From contig CABIWW010000014.1 of assembly GCA_902362435.1 (NCBI GenBank), positions 16,971 to 80,970 of the forward strand: a stretch of 64,000 nt of DNA, given 5' to 3'. Shown in pieces: positions 52,010 through 60,618 of this stretch. The position numbers were made by a program, and so were the translations under genes. The notes under the pieces were generated by a model. That model made no database searches and was not told the origin of the DNA. It saw nothing but the letters and a program-made list of their open reading frames with translations. The DNA comes from Eubacteriaceae bacterium. GTDB taxonomy: Bacteria > Bacillota > Clostridia > Peptostreptococcales > Anaerovoracaceae. The stretch's first letter is position 1, and each line of letters begins with the position of its first letter.

Positions 52010-54433
52010 CTATGCCATGTGCTGGGTTCTTCCAATAATATCATCCTGTACGTCTTTGCATAACTCTGTAAAGAAAGCGCTGTATCCCGCTACTCTTACG
52101 ATGAGCGATTTATACTTATCCGGCTCTTTTTGGGCGCTCAGCAATGTTTCATTACTGATGACATTAAACTGAATATGATACACATCCAGATCTACAAGGG
52201 ATCTGAGGATTGACACAATTCTTTGAATTCCCGCGTCTCCCTTTACGCTTGCCGGATCCAGCCGCATATTCAAAAGAGTTCCCGCCTTATGGGCGTCATG
52301 ATTGATTCTGGATACGGATTTTAATACCGCCGTAGGACCATTATGGTCGGTTCCCACGTTCGGAGAACATCCGTCCGCCAAAGGCAACCCCGCTTTTCTG
52401 CCGTATGGCAGCGCGCCGACAACAAATCCATGAGGAACATTCGCGGATACCGGGTATAATCCGGAAACGTATTTTGGTCCCCTCCACGAATTATGACTCG
52501 ATACTTCCGCCGCGATAAAGTCTGTCATCTCGCCTGCCAGCAAGTCAATCTCCTCGATGTCGTTTCCATACATCGGTGTCGTGTTTTCCAGCATCTGGCG
52601 CATGTCTTCATAGCCCTCGAAATCATGTTCAATTGCTTCGATTAACTGTTCCATGGTGATCGTCTTATCTTCAAAGACATGTTTTTTTATCGCGGAGAGG
52701 GAATTTACCAAATCCGCAATACCGGTTCCTATTAATGCCGGGCCGATCGTATATTTTACACCGCCCGCGGTCATATCTTTTCCGCTCTCATAAGTTCCGT
52801 CCAGCAGGGTAGAAACAAATGGGAATGGGGCAAGCTCATAATAAAGTCTCTCGCTGACCTGCGCGCAAATCGCGATGCACTTTATCATATACGCGAGCTG
52901 TTCCTTTACCGCCTCTTTGATTTCTTCAAAATCCATTTGGCAAGGGTCTCCGGTCTTTAATCCCAATTGCTTATTATTGTTCATGAGACTCTTTCCATCC
53001 GTCAGTACAAACTCTATGGCCATCGCGAAATTATAGTGGCCTCCATCGGACCATCTGGACATTTTACCCGGAATAAACGGTTCTACGCAGCCTACCATCT
53101 GATAATTCCGCGCTTCTTCTAATGTTCCTCCTGATGTAAGCATCATTCGGATCGCAGGGTCATCATTGTAGAAGGCCGGGAATCCTGTTCCAAGCCGAAC
53201 CAGTTTCGCTGCCTGCTGTAAAAATTCTTCCGGTGATTGTTTATGCAATCTGACACACAGAGAAGGAGCCTGTAATTGAACGTCCATTTTCGCTGTCAGG
53301 AACAAATAAGACAGTTCATTGGTAGCGTCTACGCCTGATTTGTCGACTCCTCCCAGAATCAGACTGTGGTATGCCTGATATCCGGCAAAGTACATTGCCG
53401 AATTCTCACTTAAGAACCAGGAAGTCTCCGAGCATTTGATGTAAAACGCTTCGATCAATTCCAGAGCGTCTTTCATTGTCAGTGTTCCATTGGCAATATC
53501 CTGTTCATACAATTTGTAAAGGTACTGATCCGATCTGCCCGGAGACAGGGAAGCGGCATTTCCTTCCATTAGACATCCTACGATAATAAACCAGATGTAC
53601 TGAACTCCCTGCCAGAATGTTTTGGGAGCATTCTTAGACAGCCAATTGCAGTTTTCCGCAATCGTTTCCAGTTCTTCTTTTTTGGGCGAAGGAGCGTCTT
53701 TCGCTTTTTCCGCGGCCAGCTGCGCCAAGCGTTTCATGTAGGTGCTCAAACCTTCCAGAGTCATGATTGACGCCTGATAGAACTGCATTTTTTCAAAATC
53801 TTCCGGTTCGGAATCATCGAGTTTTTCCATATGCGCTTTTGCTTCGCCAATCAGCGTATCGATTCCCTTTTCGAAAAGCCGTTCCCAGTCGGGAGCTGTT
53901 TCCCCGGGCGCGCTCTGTGTTTTGATTTCAGTATCAATGATTCCTGTCTTTACAGCTAATTCCTTTACATATGGCGGAACCTGCTTCATCCAGTGCGCGC
54001 TGACTGTTTTATCTTCCCAATAAGGGAAAATCTCTTCTTTCAGCTCTTTAATCACTTCAGGCGTTGTTACATAGGGGTCCTGTTTTCTGGTTGATAACGT
54101 GTCGATCTCTTTTTTCAGCCAATCGCTGTGAAATTCCGGAGCCATTGTGCCTGCCCGGGGCATAACTCCCGGATCTCCCAGAATCAGCTGACCTTCCGGA
54201 ACTCTGATTTTTCTTGTTTCGCAATATTCTTTATACGCCTTCGCTCTGCGAAGAATAATAAATTCACCTTCACTTTCTTTAAAAGACTTGGTATAAATGC
54301 GCGCCCGTTCAATATCCAGCGAGGGTTTTACCTCTCTGTATTCTGCTATTAATTTTTCTATCCGCGGGAACGCATTGTTTCCATCAAATGAGAACTCTCC
54401 AATTTGTTCTTTCGTTCTGTTTTTGTTAATCAT
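52010..54433 (-). CDS. Glycyl radical enzyme (dehydratase/lyase subgroup)
   Basis: An 807-residue anaerobic radical enzyme of the pyruvate formate-lyase family. The glycyl radical site is VRVAGYSAFF (Gly783), the thiyl radical site is VGCVEP (Cys449) with Glu451. The C-x-E pattern and the preceding W/GGH-rich stretch (KMSRWSDGGHYNF) place it with choline TMA-lyase, diol/glycerol dehydratases and isethionate lyase rather than with true formate-lyase. AAGGAGG stands seven bases before the ATG. It is divergent from a LuxR-type gene. The S-adenosylmethionine activase that every such enzyme needs is not in the window. Substrate unassigned. Confidence 0.88.
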   Translation of the reverse strand: MINKNRTKEQIGEFSFDGNNAFPRIEKLIAEYREVKPSLDIERARIYTKSFKESEGEFIILRRAKAYKEYCETRKIRVPEGQLILGDPGVMPRAGTMAPEFHSDWLKKEIDTLSTRKQDPYVTTPEVIKELKEEIFPYWEDKTVSAHWMKQVPPYVKELAVKTGIIDTEIKTQSAPGETAPDWERLFEKGIDTLIGEAKAHMEKLDDSEPEDFEKMQFYQASIMTLEGLSTYMKRLAQLAAEKAKDAPSPKKEELETIAENCNWLSKNAPKTFWQGVQYIWFIIVGCLMEGNAASLSPGRSDQYLYKLYEQDIANGTLTMKDALELIEAFYIKCSETSWFLSENSAMYFAGYQAYHSLILGGVDKSGVDATNELSYLFLTAKMDVQLQAPSLCVRLHKQSPEEFLQQAAKLVRLGTGFPAFYNDDPAIRMMLTSGGTLEEARNYQMVGCVEPFIPGKMSRWSDGGHYNFAMAIEFVLTDGKSLMNNNKQLGLKTGDPCQMDFEEIKEAVKEQLAYMIKCIAICAQVSERLYYELAPFPFVSTLLDGTYESGKDMTAGGVKYTIGPALIGTGIADLVNSLSAIKKHVFEDKTITMEQLIEAIEHDFEGYEDMRQMLENTTPMYGNDIEEIDLLAGEMTDFIAAEVSSHNSWRGPKYVSGLYPVSANVPHGFVVGALPYGRKAGLPLADGCSPNVGTDHNGPTAVLKSVSRINHDAHKAGTLLNMRLDPASVKGDAGIQRIVSILRSLVDLDVYHIQFNVISNETLLSAQKEPDKYKSLIVRVAGYSAFFTELCKDVQDDIIGRTQHMA

Positions 54434-54516
54434 ATTACAACCTCCTTATTTCAGACTTTGTTAACCTTTCTGCCATTAGTCTATCATTCTTTTGATTTTT
54501 GCGTATCCTCACAAAG

Positions 54517-54545
54517 TTGTAATTTGCGGCTATAATTGATTACAA
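54517..54545. promoter_or_regulatory. Inverted repeat in the divergent GRE/LuxR promoter region
   Basis: TTGTAAT (54517-54523) and ATTACAA (54539-54545) separated by 15 bp, upstream of the radical-enzyme gene and 23 bp from the regulator's -35 box. A plausible operator for the adjacent regulator. Confidence 0.4.
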
Positions 54546-54567
54546 AAGATGTATCTTTTTGTCATTA

Positions 54568-54596
54568 TTGACATTGTTTTTTTAATGGACTATACT
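54568..54596 (+). promoter_or_regulatory. Promoter of the LuxR-type regulator
   Basis: TTGACA (54568-54573), 17-bp spacer, TATACT (54591-54596), 45 bp before the start codon. Confidence 0.75.
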
Positions 54597-54640
54597 AAAT
54601 TTAAGTTAATATTTCTTGGAGCCTTGCCGGAGGAAGCGCT

Positions 54641-55740
54641 ATGACCGAATATACAATTTCTTTTTCATTAGAAGAGATGAAACATATAGGCTCGACCATC
54701 TACCGTCTATATGATAATACTCTGTCCTTAAGAGAAGTTATGGATATTTTTATGAAAGAACTGGGTGAACAAATATACTTTGACAAACGGGATTTCACCT
54801 TTTTCAACTACAACTCCGATACCAATACATACGAAGTGTCATCCTTTTTCCCTGCCAACTGGACAGATTCCGAAAAAGAGCAGTATATCGAAAGTTACAT
54901 CCACATTGACGACGTCCTTCCGATATTATCGAAATCCCAGGAAGTCGCGTTTCGAAACAACGATATTTTTTCCGAAGGAAGAAAGCAAACCAAATATTAT
55001 CGGGAGTTTATTCAGACTGCCCAATTGGAAATATCTATTGACGCCAATATACCCCTTTCGGAGGATTGCGGTGTTTTCGCTATTTTCGCGTTGTATCGGA
55101 ATTCCGACAGACGTGAATTTTCATTAAAAGATCTTGAAATTGTTAAGTTTTATCAGAAACATCTTTCAAGGATTTTTGAGAACCTTTTACTGACTCGTCC
55201 TTTAAATCTCGATGATGAGAATTCTCTTACGCTGGAGAATTTTGAATCGGTTGGACTCTGTATTTTAGACGCTAATTTCAAATTTACATCATATAATACT
55301 TTTTTCAAAAATTTTATACCGGATCATACCTCTTCAATCCAGGACAGCGCGGTTGGTTTAAGGATAATAAAGGCGGCAAGAGAGTTATCAGCTACTCCGG
55401 AAAAAACAAAACTGGATCCAATATCCATTAATATTGATGACAGTACCTTTTTACTGGAACTTTCCCGCTACCAGCAAAATAACAGAAAATATGTAGGCAT
55501 TATTTATCCTTTATCACAGTTCGTTTCCAGCCGGATTGATTCTTTAAAAGACGCGTATCAACTATCAAGCAGAGAATTCGAGATTTTAAATCTCATTCTA
55601 AAAAAGGCATGACCAATGATGAGATCGCGAATTATCTGTTTATTAGTCCCGCGACTGTGAAACGCCATATTTCCAATGCTTATTTGAAGCTGGGAATTAA
55701 TAATCAAAAACAATTACTGGGGTTATTAAAAATCATTTAA
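54641..55740 (+). CDS. LuxR-type regulator, HTH reached by -1 frameshift
   Basis: Frame 0 gives 323 residues and stops at 55612. The GAF/PAS-like sensor part fills residues 1 to about 290 and ends in YQLSSREFEILNLIL, the first half of a LuxR HTH. The second half (GMTNDEIANYLFISPATVKR) lies in the -1 frame and runs to a TAA at 55738-55740, giving about 366 residues. The shift point is A-AAA-AAG at 55600-55606, the canonical dnaX-type slippery heptamer, in a run of six A. GGAGGAA precedes the ATG. It could be programmed frameshifting, transcript slippage, a disabling mutation, or a sequencing error. Confidence 0.75.
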
Positions 55741-56109
55741 CACAGCCGGGGCATTGTCTCGCGCAGCGCGCGCGAACCAAACCCCAACACTCAGCCGGAC
55801 GACCGGAACGCCCCGCCAATCCCGCCTATCCTCCCGCCAAATCTCCCCATTCCGGCATTCCGTCCGCAGACCTCCCTTTTTCCAAAAGATCGTATAAAAC
55901 TTGCGGCCCGGACATCGCCGAAATTCCCGTTTTCCGCGAATTTCCCCGATTTCCTGAAATTCGCCTCTCTCAAACGAAAAACTTTTATACGATCTTTTCT
56001 CTTTTCGCTCTCCCGCGAATCAAAATCCCCCTTCCAGACCCTGGCCCGCAAAAAAGCAGCCCTCTCCTATCCCTCTTTTGCCCTGCCGGAGGAAGGGATT
56101 TTTCTTTTT
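55741..56109. other. GC-rich intergenic patch
   Basis: No credible gene in 369 bp. Base composition jumps to GC-rich compared with the AT-rich regulator gene. It contains a 16-bp inverted repeat AAAAGATCGTATAAAA (55884-55899) / TTTTATACGATCTTTT (55983-55998), 83 bp apart. An ORF-like stretch on the minus strand (55791-56051) is Arg/Gly-rich and lacks a ribosome binding site. Confidence 0.55.
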
Positions 56110-56868
56110 TCAAAATGAGTATAAACTCGCCCGCCGAACGGCCCATTTCCCAAGCAGCCATCCGAGCAGCAGGTTCAGCGCCAAATCCAGCAGCGCCCGC
56201 AGGATCAGTAGATTGCCTGACGGGAAAAGTTCCTGCCACAGCAGAAGCTGCCCTTTGCTTTCCAAAGCTCCCACAGCCAAAAGCGCTGCCGACAAAAGCA
56301 CGCAGGCGGCGCTCCAAAAACGACTGCCCGATTCCTTTCCCGCCCCCAAAGCCGCAGCCAGAGCGATCATCAGCATGGCCAGCTTGAAACAGAAAGCGCC
56401 CGCGTTCATGGCTGTCAGCGCTGCCGCGGGTCCGATCTCCCACACAGGGGTTCCTGCCGCCAGCGTTTGTCCAATCCATTGTTCCAGCGTCGGATCGAGT
56501 TGGTCCAGACACAAAAGGATCGCCATCCAGGGCAGGAACAAGCAAATTCCGAACAGGCTCAGCGCCGCACCTTTTCCCCAGACCAGGCTCGCCTTGGATA
56601 CACCCTCATATTCTTTCGGGAGAAACGCTCCGGACAGCGCCCGCAGGTAGCAGCAGCGCCGGACAACGCGAAATATCGCCGCCGCTGTCAAACAGGCCGC
56701 GATTCCGAAAATCGTATAAACGGCATACAAATTTTCAAAATCCGCTATGTAAGGCAACCCTGCGGAAAATACGCCTACGGAAAGTATGATACACAGGTAA
56801 GCTCCGTAACCCGGGCTTTTCCCGTTCAAAATCCGCCACTCTTTTTGCATAACTTCAAAAAACATCAT
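56110..56868 (-). CDS. Polytopic membrane protein, unassigned
   Basis: A 252-residue protein with about six hydrophobic segments. The start EVMQKEWRILNGKSPGYGAYLC resembles the cytoplasmic N-terminus of ABC-2-type permease subunits, but no family is certain. It is rich in Leu and Ala and GC-rich in codons, unlike the surrounding conjugation genes. Its ATG overlaps the stop of the WG-repeat chimera (ATGA), so the two were one operon before the rearrangement. It may be a permease whose ATPase was lost. Confidence 0.6.
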   Translation of the reverse strand: MMFFEVMQKEWRILNGKSPGYGAYLCIILSVGVFSAGLPYIADFENLYAVYTIFGIAACLTAAAIFRVVRRCCYLRALSGAFLPKEYEGVSKASLVWGKGAALSLFGICLFLPWMAILLCLDQLDPTLEQWIGQTLAAGTPVWEIGPAAALTAMNAGAFCFKLAMLMIALAAALGAGKESGSRFWSAACVLLSAALLAVGALESKGQLLLWQELFPSGNLLILRALLDLALNLLLGWLLGKWAVRRASLYSF

Positions 56869-57962
56869 TTTTCCCCCTTTCCGATGATTCCCCAGTTTCC
56901 TCCAATACAGACAGCCGCCCGTCCTTCGCTGAAATTGGAAACCGCGTCAAAAGCGGGCGCAACCTTCCATTCGCCCTTTTCATCCGCAAAGCCGAATTTC
57001 TTTCCCGCCAGCACCGGAATTCTTCCATGCGAAAAAACGAGGCTCTCCATGTCCGCGCCTTCCAGGTCTTCGCCCATTCCATAATAAAGCGAGTCCCCGC
57101 TTTTGGGAAACCGTTTGATCTCCTTGCCCCTGCGGTCGATGAGAAGCGTTCCCTCTTCCCTCATAATCAAAGCTTTTCCTTCCTGAAAATCCGTTCCCCA
57201 GCCTTCGGGGAATGGGCCAATCTGCCAATTACCCGACGTATTTATATACCCCCAGCTTCCATCTTCCGCGGAAACCTGAGCCAGATCGTCGGAAAACGCC
57301 TGCGCGTCATCTGCCGGCTTAGGCTTAAAGGTTTTCAAAATGCGCAAATCTTCTCCCGCGAAGAAACAGGCCAGATCCAGGTCGCGCAACAGCCACATTC
57401 CTTCCGAATACCGGGCCATATCATAAGTTTCCTCAGGCAGAAGGCTTTTGCCGCTGCGGACATCGATCAGCCGAATCGCTTCCGTTCCCCGCTCCCGAAA
57501 GCTGAAAACGCCTTCCTTTCCCGTACTTTCCACGCCGCTGCATTGATCCGTTTCATAAACCGTCTTCCCCTCTTTGTCGATCACCATGCAGGACTTTAAT
57601 TTCCGCACCGCCCCATAAGCGCCGCAAAAGGAGCCCGCCTCATCATACTCCGGCTCAACCCGCAGAGTTCCCGCTTTGTCCACGTTCAGCCTCCTGTTAT
57701 TGATGGTAAGCTTTGTGGTCGCGCTGCTGTCAAGGGCGTTCAAAAGCTCCGAGTATTCCAAAAACATGGCTTCTTTGTCTTCCTTTGACGCTACATAGTA
57801 ATTGATGTCATCAAACTGATACGTCTTTGAAAACTTGTTTTTCCCTGTCTGGAAAATCCCGTCTTCATAAATTGTTCTGACCGGAATGATATCCTGAACG
57901 CCCTTTGGCAAATCCAGTCCTTCTCTATCCTGCTTTACGATTGTTCTCAGTGTTTTTATCAT
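56865..57962 (-). CDS. Chimera: VirB4-like N-terminus fused to a WG-repeat protein
   Basis: A 365-residue ORF of two origins. Residues 1 to 93 (MIKTLRTIVKQDREGLDLPK to TTKLTINNRRLN) are the start of the VirB4/TraE-type ATPase of Tn1549-like conjugative elements, whose Walker motifs begin much later and are absent. From residue 94 it is WG repeats: VDKAGTLRVEPEYDEAGSF, VIDKEGKTVYETD, DGSWGYINTSGNWQIG, FGFADEKGEWKVAPAF, WGIIGKG. The switch at 57683 coincides with AGGAGG and a GTG, so the WG part may also be translated alone. AAAGGGGAGA precedes the ATG at 57962. It overlaps prgI by 38 bp, the normal prgI-virB4 arrangement. Confidence 0.8.
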   Translation of the reverse strand: MIKTLRTIVKQDREGLDLPKGVQDIIPVRTIYEDGIFQTGKNKFSKTYQFDDINYYVASKEDKEAMFLEYSELLNALDSSATTKLTINNRRLNVDKAGTLRVEPEYDEAGSFCGAYGAVRKLKSCMVIDKEGKTVYETDQCSGVESTGKEGVFSFRERGTEAIRLIDVRSGKSLLPEETYDMARYSEGMWLLRDLDLACFFAGEDLRILKTFKPKPADDAQAFSDDLAQVSAEDGSWGYINTSGNWQIGPFPEGWGTDFQEGKALIMREEGTLLIDRRGKEIKRFPKSGDSLYYGMGEDLEGADMESLVFSHGRIPVLAGKKFGFADEKGEWKVAPAFDAVSNFSEGRAAVCIGGNWGIIGKGEK

Positions 57963-58350
57963 AAGACTTCTTTCTCCCCTTTCTAAAAAAACGCCTCTTC
58001 TCTTTTTTCTGTTCCCTGTCTCTTTCCTCAAACATTCTCCAGTAAAGATTCGTATTTTGGAAAATCAGCTTCTTTGGAATCAGAAACTCTGATTTCACAT
58101 AGGCGAAGATGAATTTTTCCGCTGTCATCCCGTTATATTTCACAAAGCCGATTACTGCAAAGGGAAAAGCGGCCAGAATGCAAATCCAGCTGACGGTTTC
58201 CAAACTGAAATAGGGACGCAGCAGAAAATACAGCAGTACCGCTACGCCGCAGGCACAGACAGAAAAAAGAAACTGTCTTAAAGACAGCCCGAAAAACATG
58301 GATTCGGTGTATTCACGAATCTCTCGATTAATTTTTACTTCCACAATCAT
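57925..58350 (-). CDS. PrgI-family conjugative transfer membrane protein
   Basis: A 141-residue protein of Gram-positive type IV secretion systems. EVKINREIREYTESMFFGLSLRQF at the start is the PrgI hallmark. Two membrane helices follow (FLFSVCACGVAVLLYFL and WICILAAFPFAVIGFV), then a basic tail. PrgI stands next to VirB4 in such elements, as here. Its start overlaps the DUF5688 stop (ATGA). Confidence 0.85.
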   Translation of the reverse strand: MIVEVKINREIREYTESMFFGLSLRQFLFSVCACGVAVLLYFLLRPYFSLETVSWICILAAFPFAVIGFVKYNGMTAEKFIFAYVKSEFLIPKKLIFQNTNLYWRMFEERDREQKKEKRRFFRKGRKKSYDKNTENNRKAG

Positions 58351-59294
58351 CTGCCCCTTTCCGTATTTTTTTCCTTTTCTGACTCCATTGTCTTAAGGGA
58401 TCGTTCTTCCCTGCTGTATTTCAGCACCTTATCTCCGAGAATATCTTCAGCGGGAACTTCCTTTTCATTGACTTCTTTCAGCATCTGCCCAAGAGCCTCT
58501 GCGTTGATTCCCATTTCATTGGATATGAGAATAAACTCATGGACAGATGAAGGAATGGCGTAATAATCCCCTTGAAACAGCTCTGCGATTTGTTCTTTTA
58601 CTTCCGGATAAAAAAGAGTGGCGTCCCCGAATGTTTTCCTGTCAGTTCCAAGGATATACATGGCGTCTGTTTGCAGTTTTTCATTTCCTAAAAGCAGGTT
58701 TTTCTGCTCTTCAGAGCCGCTTACCATATTGAAGACTACGCTTTCCATATTTTGCAGTACAGCAGGATGTTGTTCCTGCGTGTTTTTCATAGCCTCCCGG
58801 CAAAGCAGTCTCATGTCGTATCCTTGCACTTCCACAAGTCCCCTTGTTACCGGAATGCTTTTCCCATCACCAAGTTCAATATGATAAGTCATACCATATC
58901 CGTTTCCCACCGGCGTATACTTCATTTCATGCAGCCTGTTTCGGTTCATCTTCAGATTGACAATACGGCAAGTAAGTTTTTCTTTCACTGCTTCATAGGA
59001 CAGGTTGAGCCTGTCTATATCCGGGCTTTCTTTCCATGCCGTTTCAAAGGCTTCCGCAAACTCTTCAAACACATGCTCCATGGGAAGCCCAATCTGATAC
59101 TTTTCATAAAGCTCATCAATATAAACGACCGGAGACGGCTGGCCGTCCTCCCTCTCAATGCTGATTCCGTGAAGCAGCTTGTCATTGTTTTTCATCTGCG
59201 TAAAGATTTTAAGTTCACCTGCCTCACGGATTTCTTCCGGCAGATAGGGACCTATCCCATATTTTAAATCCATTAAAAATTCTTCTTTGCTCAT
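58347..59294 (-). CDS. DUF5688-family protein
   Basis: A 315-residue soluble protein recognised as DUF5688, common inside clostridial conjugative elements; role unknown. Visible: VVYIDELYEKYQIGLP, NLSYEAVKEKLTCRIVN, MYILGTDRKTFGDATLFYPEV and YYAIPSSVHEFILISNE, the last three typical of the family. AAAGGAGAAAAAG precedes the ATG. It lies between the VirB6-like gene (19 bp upstream) and prgI. Confidence 0.8.
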   Translation of the reverse strand: MSKEEFLMDLKYGIGPYLPEEIREAGELKIFTQMKNNDKLLHGISIEREDGQPSPVVYIDELYEKYQIGLPMEHVFEEFAEAFETAWKESPDIDRLNLSYEAVKEKLTCRIVNLKMNRNRLHEMKYTPVGNGYGMTYHIELGDGKSIPVTRGLVEVQGYDMRLLCREAMKNTQEQHPAVLQNMESVVFNMVSGSEEQKNLLLGNEKLQTDAMYILGTDRKTFGDATLFYPEVKEQIAELFQGDYYAIPSSVHEFILISNEMGINAEALGQMLKEVNEKEVPAEDILGDKVLKYSREERSLKTMESEKEKNTERGR

Positions 59295-59313
59295 GATTCT
59301 TTTTCTCCTTTCA

Positions 59314-60150
59314 CTATAGCCCCATCATTTCTCTTACAATTCTGTCCGCCAGCTTCACAGCGCCTACGAGAATCAGCATGTTAAAAATCAGTTCTCCAAC
59401 ATAGCTCCATACCATGGTTGCCGGAGCTGCGTCCGCATCTACAACCGGCGAGGATTCCGCAAACACGGAAAAGATAATGCAGGCAAGCAGAATAATGGCT
59501 CCTTCCAGACAGACGGCGGCGTAAGATTTCAAAAAGCTTTTTCCGATCTGCTGCGTCGGCTCCCCTGCAAAGGTGGAAAGTGGAACTGGGGCGATTGCGG
59601 TATACATATACAGCTTGAAAAATCTTGCGTAAACACTCATGATAATGATGAAGGAAAGTATGGTTATGACCAGACTTCCAATCAGCGTTACCGCCCACAA
59701 TGGAATACTTTCGAAAAATCCACAATCCTCAATGGCGGTAATCATCTCTTTGGGCAGAAGCAAATCATTGTTTGCCCCAAGTCCTGACGCTTTCATAATC
59801 GTGCTGATTACCCCCTGTACAATCTCAAAGAGTGCCATCATCAGCTCAAGCCCGTAAGTCACAACCCCTTTGGCAATGGCGAACCGAATGAAGATCTTGA
59901 TGGCGTGCTCCGCCTTTCTAAGTTCCGCAAAGCTGCCACAGGTCTTCACGACTCCGACAACAAAAAAGAGCACCAAGAGGGCAAGTCCGATTGCCATCAG
60001 CGCTCCGTGAATATTGAGAATGATATCCCAGATTCCTCCGCCTTTAAACTGCTGCGGAGATTCGGTCAGCAGTTTCCACACTTCCGAAAGTTTCTCATTC
60101 CATGTGTCCAGTGAGTTTTGCAGGTTCTGTACTACCCAGTTATCTGACAA
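59314..60150 (-). CDS. VirB6/TrbL-like conjugative transfer membrane protein (CD1112 type)
   Basis: A 278-residue polytopic inner-membrane channel component of a Tn1549/CTn-type conjugation system. It starts SDNWVVQNLQNSLDTWNEKL, has six to seven hydrophobic segments, and the family segment YMYTAIAPVPLSTFAGEP with GKSFLKSYAAVCLEGA. The start is TTG, with GGAGGTG six bases before. Its usual upstream partner (a Maff2-type small protein) is missing; a toxin-antitoxin pair and an IS lie there instead. Confidence 0.85.
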   Translation of the reverse strand: MSDNWVVQNLQNSLDTWNEKLSEVWKLLTESPQQFKGGGIWDIILNIHGALMAIGLALLVLFFVVGVVKTCGSFAELRKAEHAIKIFIRFAIAKGVVTYGLELMMALFEIVQGVISTIMKASGLGANNDLLLPKEMITAIEDCGFFESIPLWAVTLIGSLVITILSFIIIMSVYARFFKLYMYTAIAPVPLSTFAGEPTQQIGKSFLKSYAAVCLEGAIILLACIIFSVFAESSPVVDADAAPATMVWSYVGELIFNMLILVGAVKLADRIVREMMGL

Positions 60151-60224
60151 AGTTTACACCTCCTTCTCTGGTTGATTCTCCGTTCCATCTTGTTTCCTCA
60201 CCTCCTGTTCTTTTGGCTTTGGGT

Positions 60225-60264
60225 AAAAAAAGAACCCATCAAGAAGATTTTCTTCTCAATGGGT
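60225..60264 (-). terminator. Terminator of the toxin-antitoxin operon
   Basis: Minus-strand ACCCAT / ATGGGT outer pairs with inner AGAAGA/TCTTCT, then CTTTTTTTA. It separates the pair from the conjugation genes. Confidence 0.8.
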
Positions 60265-60294
60265 ATGTAGTGGTTTTATATAAAAGTCTCAATC

Positions 60295-60618
60295 TCAGAG
60301 AATATCCGACTGTCCGATGTTTCTTCCGCTATATAGAAACCGTAGAATTTCAACTTGTTCTTTTTCCTCATTTACTCTGTAAAACAGAACATAGTTTCCA
60401 ATGATTGCGTGTCTGTAGTTTACATCACTAATAAAGTAATACTCACACCCTGCATACGCCATGGGAAACTCACAGATATTGTTAATGGTTTTATTTAAGG
60501 CGGAAAACAACCGCTGTGCTGCTGTTTTATTTAAAAGATGTTCGGTAATATAGGACAGAGCTCCATCAATATCCGCCTCCGCTAAAGGCGTCATCTTCCA
60601 TGCGTACTTAGAGCCCAT
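60295..60618 (-). CDS. ParE/RelE-superfamily toxin
   Basis: A 107-residue type II toxin. WKMTPLAEADIDGALSYITEHL matches the ParE-type N-terminus, and YRHAIIGNYVLFYRVNEEKEQVEILRFLYSGRNI the C-terminal beta sheet. ParE toxins poison gyrase and RelE cleaves mRNA; which applies is not decidable here. It overlaps the antitoxin gene by 11 bp. Confidence 0.88.
   Translation of the reverse strand: MGSKYAWKMTPLAEADIDGALSYITEHLLNKTAAQRLFSALNKTINNICEFPMAYAGCEYYFISDVNYRHAIIGNYVLFYRVNEEKEQVEILRFLYSGRNIGQSDIL

Noticed and set aside
55791..56051. 86-residue Arg/Gly-rich ORF
   Set aside because: Low-complexity translation of GC-rich non-coding DNA without a ribosome binding site.
55985..56545. 186-residue Gly/Arg-rich open frame on the minus strand
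   Set aside because: Overlaps the membrane protein gene in another frame within a GC-rich patch; no start signal.
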